This document shows positions 1 to 5,258 of a stretch of DNA of 7,787 nucleotides, piece by piece (positions within the stretch are counted from its first letter, which is position 1; each line of letters begins with the position of its first letter). The translations under genes were made by a program, and so were the position numbers. The notes below the pieces were generated by a model. It saw only the letters and a list, made by a program, of their open reading frames with translations, searched no databases and was not told where the DNA came from. The DNA comes from Candidatus Caccousia avistercoris (GTDB taxonomy: Bacteria; Bacillota; Clostridia; Oscillospirales; Acutalibacteraceae): NCBI GenBank assembly GCA_018715025.1, contig DVMK01000153.1, positions 1-7,787 on the forward strand, given 5' to 3'.

Positions 1-188
1 CTGTTTTGTGCTATTATTTGTTCTAAAATCTGGTAAAAACGAGTATTTCAATTTTTTGTGATGATTTTGATTTTTTATGAAATCGGGGAGGCTGGAAGGC
101 TCCCGCGAGAGCGCCGCAGACCGGGCGGGAAGCCGCCCAGCGCCGGAAGAGCGGCCTGCGGAAGCGGAAAGAAAAAGGGGGAAACGCT
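1..188 (+). promoter_or_regulatory. Promoter region and structured 5' leader of the ABC importer operon
   Basis: Bases 1-83 are strikingly AT-rich against the GC-rich neighbourhood and probably hold the operon promoter. I see no hexamer pair good enough to name one. An imperfect direct repeat, ATTTTTTGTGA (51-61) and ATTTTTTATGA (70-80), has 19-bp spacing and could be a tandem regulator site. Bases 86-161 are GC-rich and can fold: GGGAG 86-90 with CTCCC 100-104, then CCGCAG 114-119 with CTGCGG 156-161 enclosing GGGCGG 123-128/CCGCCC 133-138 and GCCG 142-145/CGGC 152-155, a three-way-junction shape. The ribosome binding site AGGGGG (176-181) follows, 7 nt before the GTG start. That this is the promoter/leader is inferred from position; the pairings are read directly. 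Confidence 0.5.
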
Positions 189-1244
189 GTGGCTTCTATT
201 GAATTCCAGAACGTAACGAAAACCTTTGGGAAAAACACGGTGATTGACAACCTGAACCTTACCATTGAGGACGGGAAATTTACCGTGCTGGTGGGCCCCT
301 CCGGCTGCGGGAAAACCACCCTGCTGCGCATGATCGCCGGCATAGGCCCCCAGACCTCGGGGCGGGTTGTCATAGGCGGCCGCGACGTGACCGACGTGCA
401 GCCCGGCAAACGGGGCGTGGCCATGGTGTTTCAGAATTACGCCATTTACCCCACCATGTCGGTGAGGGGCAACATTGAGTTCGGCCTGAAAAACAACAAG
501 GTGCCGAAGGAACGGCGGGAACAGCTCATTCGGGAGGTAAGCGAAAAGGTGGGCCTCACCGAGTACCTGGACCGCCAGCCCGGCACCCTCTCAGGCGGGC
601 AGCGCCAGCGCATCGCCCTGGCGCGGGCCATGGTGAAGGAGCCCTCGGTGTTCCTCATGGACGAGCCCCTTTCCAACCTGGACGCCAAGCTTCGCGTGCA
701 GATGCGGGTAGAGCTGATTGAGCTTCACCAGAAGCTGAAAACCACCTTCGTCTACGTCACCCACGACCAGGTGGAGGCCATGAGCATGGCGGACACCATC
801 ATCCTCATGAACAAGGGCGTCATTCAGCAGATGGCCTCCCCCGCGGAAATTTACAAGGATCCCAGCAACCTGTTCACCGCCTGCTTCATTGGCTCGCCCG
901 CCATGAACATCTGGAAGCTTCCGGTGGATTCCGTCTCCTTCGGGTTCCGGCCGGAGCACTGCACCCTGACCCAGGAACCGGACGGCTCCTTCCTTTCGCT
1001 GCCGGGGCGTGTGGCCACCCGCGAGATGCTGGGCTCGGAAACAATTTACAAGTTCGTGGCGGAAAACGGCCGCGAGTGCATGGTAAAGGAAATGACGGAC
1101 GATTTCCATGTGGGCGATGTGGTATTCCTCAATATTCCAGAGGATAAGACCTACCTGTTTGCCGCGGACGGCGGCCGCATCCGCGCCGGCGATCCTTCCT
1201 TCCAGGCCTGCATGGCCGCCGCAAGGGAGGAGGGGAGCCGGTGA
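189..1244 (+). CDS. ugpC: ABC importer ATP-binding subunit, UgpC/MalK family
   Basis: This 351-residue cytoplasmic ATPase energises a CUT1-type (sugar or glycerol-3-phosphate) importer. All ABC motifs are present: Walker A GPSGCGKT (36-43), Q-loop Q82, signature LSGGQ (134-138), Walker B VFLMDE (154-159), D-loop SNLD (162-165) and switch His192. The C-terminal regulatory (TOBE/OB) domain carries the family motif GFRPEH (252-257). The linker between MN (239-240) and that motif is only about a dozen residues, against roughly 40 in MalK/MsmX-type proteins, so one strand pair of the regulatory domain seems lost. The start is GTG at 189, 7 nt after AGGGGG. The 3' end overlaps the next gene by GTGA, implying translational coupling. 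The family is certain. The Ugp label rests mostly on the binding protein downstream; it could be a multi-substrate ATPase. Confidence 0.93.
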   Translation: MASIEFQNVTKTFGKNTVIDNLNLTIEDGKFTVLVGPSGCGKTTLLRMIAGIGPQTSGRVVIGGRDVTDVQPGKRGVAMVFQNYAIYPTMSVRGNIEFGLKNNKVPKERREQLIREVSEKVGLTEYLDRQPGTLSGGQRQRIALARAMVKEPSVFLMDEPLSNLDAKLRVQMRVELIELHQKLKTTFVYVTHDQVEAMSMADTIILMNKGVIQQMASPAEIYKDPSNLFTACFIGSPAMNIWKLPVDSVSFGFRPEHCTLTQEPDGSFLSLPGRVATREMLGSETIYKFVAENGRECMVKEMTDDFHVGDVVFLNIPEDKTYLFAADGGRIRAGDPSFQACMAAAREEGSR

Positions 1245-2125
1245 AGAAGAAAGCGTATGAAAAGGCGCGCCCGTACCTGATGATTGCCCCCGCCATGGTG
1301 GGAATTCTGCTGTTTACCATTTACCCGGTTATCAGCCTCGTCCGCCTCAGCTTCATGAACGTCAATATGCTGGACGACAGCAAAACCAGGTTTGTGGGGT
1401 TCGAGAATTACGAAAAGGTGTTTGCCCGCCCGGATTTCATCAAATCCCTGAACAACACCATCGTATACACGGTGGCCGTGGTGCTCATCATCACCCTTCT
1501 GGCGCTGGTGCTGGCCGTGTGGCTGAATTCCAAGAAGAGCGCCATGAACTCGGTGGTGCAGGCGGTCATCTTTTCCCCCCATGTGGTGGCCATCGTCTCG
1601 GTGGCCCTGATTTGGCAGTGGATGATGGAGCCCAACTTCGGCCTGTTCAACTATGTGCTGCGCACGCTGGGCCTGCCCACCTCGAAATGGCTCACCAGCT
1701 CCGACACGGCCATGGCCTGCGTTATTTTGATTTCCGTATGGAAGGCCGTGGGCTACGACATGCTGATTTTCCTGGCCGCCCTGCAGGGGGTGCCCAAGGA
1801 GCTGTACGAGTCGGCCAAGCTGGACAACGCCAGCAAGTGGACGGTGTTCTGGAAAATCACCATCCCCATGGTTTCTCCCCAGCTGTTCTTCACCCTCATC
1901 ATCCGCACCATTTCCTCCTTCAAGGTGTTCGACACCGTCCGCGTGCTCACCGAGGGCGGCCCCAACAACGCCACCACCACCCTGGTGTACACCATTTACC
2001 GCGAAGCCATGTTTAACATGCGCATAGGCTACAGCGCCGTCATCGGCGTGGTGCTGCTGGTGATTGTGGGCATTCTGACGGTCATCTATTTCGCGGGCCT
2101 TTCCAAAAGGGTTCACTACCAGTAA
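1241..2125 (+). CDS. ugpA: ABC importer permease, UgpA/MalF type
   Basis: This 294-residue inner-membrane subunit forms half of the translocation pore. About six membrane segments are visible (roughly 13-36, 72-95, 104-128, 157-181, 212-235 and 264-286), the usual count for UgpA-type permeases without the long MalF periplasmic loop. The ATPase-docking EAA loop lies at 190-213 (ESAKLDNAS...ITIPMVSP). The usual DGA of this loop reads DNA here, with Asn196 where Gly is standard. The GTG start at 1241 overlaps the ATPase stop codon as GTGA, and a strong GGGAGGAGGGG (1225-1235) lies just upstream inside the previous gene. It pairs with the permease encoded 14 bp downstream. Family and role are clear; the substrate is inferred from the neighbouring UgpB-like protein. 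Confidence 0.93.
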   Translation: MKKKAYEKARPYLMIAPAMVGILLFTIYPVISLVRLSFMNVNMLDDSKTRFVGFENYEKVFARPDFIKSLNNTIVYTVAVVLIITLLALVLAVWLNSKKSAMNSVVQAVIFSPHVVAIVSVALIWQWMMEPNFGLFNYVLRTLGLPTSKWLTSSDTAMACVILISVWKAVGYDMLIFLAALQGVPKELYESAKLDNASKWTVFWKITIPMVSPQLFFTLIIRTISSFKVFDTVRVLTEGGPNNATTTLVYTIYREAMFNMRIGYSAVIGVVLLVIVGILTVIYFAGLSKRVHYQ

Positions 2126-2139
2126 AGGGGGGCTTTTTC

Positions 2140-2964
2140 ATGACAGTGGTAAAACATATTTTTGGCGTGCTGCTCAAGCTCATCCTGATTTTTATTTTCG
2201 GGTTCCCCTTTTTCTGGATGCTGTCCACCTCGCTGCAGACTCTGGAAGAGGTGAACACCGTCACCCCAACCTTCCTGCCGGCCGTCCCCCAGTTTCAGAA
2301 CTATGTGGACGCCTGGAACGCCGGTTCCTCCGGAATGGGCGTGTACCTGAAAAATTCCGTTATCGTTGTGGTTGCCATTATTGCAATCCAGCTGGTTATT
2401 ATGGTCCCTGCCGCTTATGCGTTTGCCCGCTATAAGTTCCGGTTCAAGGGATTCTGTTTCGGCCTGGTGTTGATCGCCCTGATGATGCCTACGCAAATCA
2501 CCTTTCTTCCTATTTATCTCATGTTTTCTGACCTGGACCTGATCAACACCCTCTGGCCGCAGATTCTTCCCTTTATGACGGACGCCTTCTCCATCTTCCT
2601 GCTGCGCCAGTATTTCATGCAGGTGCCGGACGAGCTGGTGGAGGCCGCCAAGCTTGACAACGCGTCGGAAGCGAAAATCATATTCCGGCTTATGCTTCCC
2701 ATGGCGAAGCCGGCGCTGGCCACCATTATTCTGTTCAGCTTCCTGGGGCACTGGAACGACTACTTCTGGCCCCTGGTCATGACGAATTCAGACGCTGTCC
2801 GCACCCTTCCCGTAGGGGTCGCCCAACTGAAGCAGATGGAGGGCCTGGCCAACTGGAACGTGATTATGGCCGGGAACGGGATTATGGTATTCCCCATTCT
2901 TCTGGTTTACATTTTCGCCTCCAAGAAAATCATCCACTCCTTCGCCTATTCCGGCATTAAGTAA
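2140..2964 (+). CDS. ugpE: ABC importer permease, UgpE/MalG type
   Basis: This 274-residue second pore subunit has six predicted membrane segments (about 7-29, 70-95, 106-130, 140-160, 190-215 and 240-262). Its N-terminal GFPFFWMLSTSL and central LPIYLMF stretches are typical of MalG/UgpE permeases. The EAA loop runs 168-190 (EAAKLDNAS...LMLPMAKP), again with Asn (174) instead of the standard Gly, the same substitution as in its partner. The ATG at 2140 follows AAAGGGGGG (2124-2132) by 7 nt, and the A of the preceding stop is part of that stretch. It is tightly linked to the upstream permease. A 62-bp gap separates it from the binding protein. Length and topology are normal for the family. 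The substrate is not readable from this protein alone. Confidence 0.93.
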   Translation: MTVVKHIFGVLLKLILIFIFGFPFFWMLSTSLQTLEEVNTVTPTFLPAVPQFQNYVDAWNAGSSGMGVYLKNSVIVVVAIIAIQLVIMVPAAYAFARYKFRFKGFCFGLVLIALMMPTQITFLPIYLMFSDLDLINTLWPQILPFMTDAFSIFLLRQYFMQVPDELVEAAKLDNASEAKIIFRLMLPMAKPALATIILFSFLGHWNDYFWPLVMTNSDAVRTLPVGVAQLKQMEGLANWNVIMAGNGIMVFPILLVYIFASKKIIHSFAYSGIK

Positions 2965-3026
2965 CGCTTTCTCAGTTTGTCCACTAAGGGTATTTATATT
3001 ACTTTGTCAATTAGGAGGTTGTTTCT
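2965..3026 (+). promoter_or_regulatory. Intergenic spacer with strong RBS for the binding-protein gene
   Basis: This is the only sizeable gap in the operon. It carries a near-consensus ribosome binding site AGGAGGT (3013-3019), 7 nt before the ATG, far better than those of the upstream genes. That would favour high output of the binding protein. No terminator-like hairpin is visible, so read-through is expected. A TATATT (2995-3000) resembles a -10 box but lacks a -35 at the right distance. TTTGTCCACTAAGG (2976-2989) and TTTGTCAATTAGG (3003-3015) form an imperfect direct repeat of unknown meaning. Confidence 0.45.
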
Positions 3027-4367
3027 ATGAAAAAATCCGTGTCGTTCCTTCTGGCGGCCGCCATGGTGCTGGCTGCGTTCTCAGGGTGCAGCAGCTCTGG
3101 TGCGGCAAGCGCCCCGGCGGCTTCCACCGGCGGCGACGCCTCTGCCGCGGCCTCAGACGCCGCCGGCAGTGAAGAGGGCGGAAGCACAGGGAAAACCACC
3201 ATTCAGTTCTGGCACTCTATGTCTGGCACAAACGGCGATTTGACCAACCAGCTGGTGGCGGACTTCAACGCCTCCCAGGATGAGATAGAGGTGGTGGCCA
3301 CCTACCAGGGCGGCTATGCCGACGCCGCCGCAAAGGCCGAGCAGGCCATTTACGCCGGGCAGGCGCCCGACATCCTTCAGGTTGCCCAGGACAACGTGGG
3401 CCGTCTGGCGGCCAACGGCCAGTTTATTGACCTTCTGCCCTACATGGAGCAGGACGGCATTGACCCGGACGATTTTGTAGAGGCGTTTGTGAAAGACGCG
3501 TATTACGACGACCAGCTGGTGGTAGTGCCCTACGGCCGTTCCGCCCAGATGCTGTACGTGAACAAGACCGTGCTGGACGAGCTGGGCTGCGAGATTCCCA
3601 CCACCTGGGACGAGCTGAAGGAAGTGGCCAACAAGTGCGTGGTGAAAAACGGCGACGAGGTAACCCGCTACGGCCTGACCATGCCCTTCGACCAGTGGTA
3701 CCTGTTCGCGCTGGTGCAGCAGGCCGGCGGCTCCTTCTTCAATGAGGAGGAAACCGACCTGGCCTGCATAGAAGACGGCACGCTGAAAAAATCCTTTGAA
3801 TTCCTGCGGGATCTTCAGTCCACCGGCGCCCTGTACTTCAACGACCCCACCAACGACCAGTCCGGCAAAATGTTCACCGAGGGCATGGCCGTTATGATGT
3901 TCAACTCCTCCGGCGGCATTGCGGGCAACACCGAGACCATCGGCGACAGCTTTGAAATGGTGGTGGCGCCCCCGCTGAAGGATCAGGTGACCTCTATGCC
4001 CACCGGCGGCTGCGGCTTCGGCATCCTTTCCGCCAGCCAGAACCAGGACGCCGCCTGGGATTTTGTAAAATGGTTCATTCAGGATGAAAAGGGCGGCCTC
4101 GCCTTCGTGCTGGGCTCCGGCTACCTGCCCTTCACCGAAACCATGGCTCAGTCCGAGGCAATTCAGGACCTGTGGAGCAGCAACAACAACTTCAAGATCG
4201 CCTACGACGCCCTGCAGTACGGCGACGACAGCTACCGCATTACCAACCTGACCCCGGTTATTGCCGAATTCCGCACCTGCATGCAGGCCATTATGCTGGA
4301 CAACGGCGACATTGACGAAGCGCTGAACACCTTCCGCGAGGCGACGCAGATCGCCCTGGCAGAGTAA
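3027..4367 (+). CDS. ugpB: Extracellular solute-binding lipoprotein, UgpB-like
   Basis: This 446-residue substrate-capture protein is anchored to the outer face of the membrane. Its N-terminus is a lipoprotein signal: KK at 2-3, a hydrophobic core, and lipobox FSGC with the lipidated Cys21. An Ala/Ser/Gly-rich tether (about 22-55) leads to a family-1 binding-protein fold. Motifs shared with E. coli UgpB are FWHSM (61-65), TYQGGY (92-97), APDILQV (113-119), GYLPF (375-379) and a C-terminal EFR (414-416) near the place of UgpB's ligand-contacting Arg. This points to glycerol-3-phosphate or glycerophosphodiesters, though related clostridial proteins may bind other glycosides. The ATG follows AGGAGGT. 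It is the last gene of the operon, followed by terminator hairpins. The family is sure; the substrate is only moderately supported because no glpQ/ugpQ is in view. Confidence 0.92.
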   Translation: MKKSVSFLLAAAMVLAAFSGCSSSGAASAPAASTGGDASAAASDAAGSEEGGSTGKTTIQFWHSMSGTNGDLTNQLVADFNASQDEIEVVATYQGGYADAAAKAEQAIYAGQAPDILQVAQDNVGRLAANGQFIDLLPYMEQDGIDPDDFVEAFVKDAYYDDQLVVVPYGRSAQMLYVNKTVLDELGCEIPTTWDELKEVANKCVVKNGDEVTRYGLTMPFDQWYLFALVQQAGGSFFNEEETDLACIEDGTLKKSFEFLRDLQSTGALYFNDPTNDQSGKMFTEGMAVMMFNSSGGIAGNTETIGDSFEMVVAPPLKDQVTSMPTGGCGFGILSASQNQDAAWDFVKWFIQDEKGGLAFVLGSGYLPFTETMAQSEAIQDLWSSNNNFKIAYDALQYGDDSYRITNLTPVIAEFRTCMQAIMLDNGDIDEALNTFREATQIALAE

Positions 4368-4380
4368 CGGCAAAGCAGCG

Positions 4381-4405
4381 GAAAAAAGAAAAAGCCCCCT
4401 GGGGC
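4381..4405 (-). terminator. Weak back-up hairpin with long T-tract, minus strand
   Basis: GCCC/GGGC pairing at 4394-4405 has a 4-base loop (tighter alternatives are possible). On the minus strand it is followed by TTTTTCTTTTTTC (4393-4381). The tail is excellent but the stem is short. It could act as a third stop in the convergent intergenic region. Confidence 0.4.
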
Positions 4406-4411
4406 AAAGAG

Positions 4412-4447
4412 AAAGCCTGTTCCGGTTTCGCGCCGGAACAGGCTTTT
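4412..4447 (+). terminator. Terminator of the ABC importer operon (14-bp stem)
   Basis: A perfect 14-bp inverted repeat, AAAGCCTGTTCCGG (4412-4425) and its complement (4433-4446), has a 7-nt loop and ends in TTTT then CT. It lies 45 nt after the binding-protein stop. The A-run on the left gives a short T-run on the other strand too, so it may stop transcription both ways. The T-run is short, so efficiency is uncertain. Confidence 0.8.
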
Positions 4448-4459
4448 CTGCATAGAAAA

Positions 4460-4491
4460 CGCCCCCTGGGAAGAAGGGGGCGGAGCTTTTT
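4460..4491 (-). terminator. Terminator for the minus-strand folT side (8-bp stem)
   Basis: The stem CGCCCCCT (4460-4467)/AGGGGGCG (4475-4482) has a 7-nt loop. Read on the minus strand it is followed at once by TTTTC, a good intrinsic terminator 48 nt after the folT stop. On the plus strand it is followed by GAGC and then TTTTT, so it could also back up the operon terminator. Confidence 0.72.
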
Positions 4492-4529
4492 CTCAGCATT
4501 GGGGTTCGGAACAGCCCGGCAGGGGCTGC

Positions 4530-5057
4530 TCAGGTGAGGGCAATGCGGCGCACCGCCTGGCCCACCCGGCCGGTCAGCAGGCGGATTACCGCAATCTGCA
4601 CCGGGACGGTGATGAAATATTTCGGGAAACGGGCGGCCAACAGGCCCAGGTACCCGTCCTTTGTGATCATCCAGAGCCAGAAGGTATTCAGGCCCAGGTT
4701 CAGCACAATGGTAATGATCCCCACCGCCAGGCAGGAACGCCACAGGCTGGCCGGCTTGCGGTACAGCACCAGGCCGTACACCAGGCCGCCCAGGGCGGCG
4801 GTGAGGGTAAAGCCGGGGAAATAGGCCCCCGAGGGGAATAAGACAGCCCCGATGAAGTCCCCCAAAGCGGCGGCCAGGGCGGCGGGCACCGGCCCGTACA
4901 GCAGGGCCGCCATCACAACCGGGATGAAGGAGAGCTTAATCTGCACAATCGGGGTTTGAATTCCCAGGAACCTGGCCAGCACCACCTCCATGGCCACCAG
5001 AAGGGCCAGGGTGACGAGCATGCGGGAATCCGGCTTTCTTGCTTCTTGCGTATTCAA
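4530..5057 (-). CDS. folT: Folate ECF transporter S component FolT
   Basis: This 175-residue membrane protein is the folate-binding S component of an energy-coupling-factor importer. It would use the shared EcfA/A'/T module encoded elsewhere. Recognisable stretches are an AxxxA motif in the first helix (A18, A22) that in S components contacts EcfT, FLGIQTPIVQIKLSFIP (30-46), GDFIGAVLFPSGAYFPGFT (66-84, typical of the FolT group) and a final helix around 148-165. About six hydrophobic segments are present, and the length is normal. The start is TTG at 5057: AGGAGGT (5071-5065) sits 7 nt upstream, and the longer reading up to 5198 would run through the riboswitch. The THF riboswitch directly upstream independently supports a folate substrate. 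It is convergent with the ABC operon. Confidence 0.9.
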   Translation of the reverse strand: MNTQEARKPDSRMLVTLALLVAMEVVLARFLGIQTPIVQIKLSFIPVVMAALLYGPVPAALAAALGDFIGAVLFPSGAYFPGFTLTAALGGLVYGLVLYRKPASLWRSCLAVGIITIVLNLGLNTFWLWMITKDGYLGLLAARFPKYFITVPVQIAVIRLLTGRVGQAVRRIALT

Positions 5058-5096
5058 TTTGTTTACCTCCTGTTTCGCACCGGGGAAGCCCCGGCG
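5055..5096 (-). promoter_or_regulatory. folT expression platform: hairpin, Shine-Dalgarno and TTG start
   Basis: Between the riboswitch and folT the minus strand has a stable hairpin, CCGGGG (5094-5089)/CCCCGG (5085-5080) with two more outer pairs (one G-U), then AGGAGGT (5071-5065) and TTG (5057-5055). No U-run follows any hairpin, so control is more likely at translation than by termination. The segment GCCUUC (5113-5108), in the loop of a GCCACA/TGTGGC hairpin (5119-5114/5106-5101), is complementary to GGAGGU and is a candidate mask for the ribosome binding site. That role is inference. Confidence 0.5.
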
Positions 5097-5112
5097 GCGA
5101 GCCACATGAAGG

Positions 5113-5224
5113 CTGTGGCAGCGGACGCGGCGCCACACCGCAAGCCAGTCCTTCGTTTCCGGCTTTTCGTCCGACGGCAACTTCCCATCCGCCGGCACTT
5201 AACGCGTAGCGCCTACTCTGACAG
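5113..5224 (-). ncRNA. Tetrahydrofolate (THF-I) riboswitch upstream of folT
   Basis: Read on the minus strand, the sequence matches the THF riboswitch core as I know it from Eubacterium siraeum and Streptococcus mutans: GAGTAG near the 5' end (5218-5213), CGCGTTAAGTG (5206-5196), GGATGGGA.GTTGCC (about 5190-5176), ACGAA (5171-5167) and GCGGTG (5141-5136) before GCGTCCGCTG. Helices can be drawn: P2 GGCGCTA/TGGCGCC (5213-5207 with 5135-5129, one G-U), a long arm closed by CCGGCGG/CCGTCGG, and a basal P1 CAG/CTG (5220-5218/5121-5119) possibly extended by CTGT/ACAG across a 2-nt bulge. In this class, reduced folates bind and lower expression of folate transport or synthesis genes, which fits the folT gene it precedes. 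The class call is confident; the exact ends are approximate. Confidence 0.9.
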
Positions 5225-5229
5225 AAGGT

Positions 5230-5258
5230 ATTATATCAGCTTTGTCTCTTTTTGTACA
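5230..5258 (-). promoter_or_regulatory. folT promoter (TGTACA-17-TATAAT)
   Basis: On the minus strand, TGTACA (5258-5253; four of six matches to the -35 consensus) is separated by 17 bp from a perfect -10 box TATAAT (5235-5230). The expected start of transcription is about 5224-5222, the very 5' edge of the THF riboswitch. The -10 box overlaps the TAA stop of the upstream MATE gene (5233-5231), so the promoter is embedded in that gene's 3' end. It lets folT be transcribed independently of the exporter. Confidence 0.75.

Noticed and set aside
78..91. Catabolite-repression (cre) site, TGAAATCG
   Set aside because: Only one half matches the consensus; the second half lacks the required symmetry.
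1151..2116. Long minus-strand open frame opposite the first permease
   Set aside because: The translation is His/Gly/Gln-rich without domains, it lies opposite a clear permease gene, and it comes from the third-position GC bias of the real gene.
3153..4499. Minus-strand open frame of about 450 codons opposite the binding protein
   Set aside because: The composition is low-complexity with no recognisable motif. The plus-strand UgpB-like reading has a signal peptide, ribosome binding site and family motifs.
5058..5198. N-terminal extension of FolT to an ATG at 5198
   Set aside because: It translates the riboswitch. AGGAGGT is correctly spaced for the TTG at 5057, and the shorter protein has the normal FolT length.
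5065..5229. Nine-pair anti-Shine-Dalgarno helix (ACCTTCTGT 5229-5221 with ACAGGAGGT 5073-5065) as the main folT switch
   Set aside because: The predicted transcription start at about 5222-5224 would leave most of the 5' strand out of the main transcript. It remains possible only for read-through RNA.
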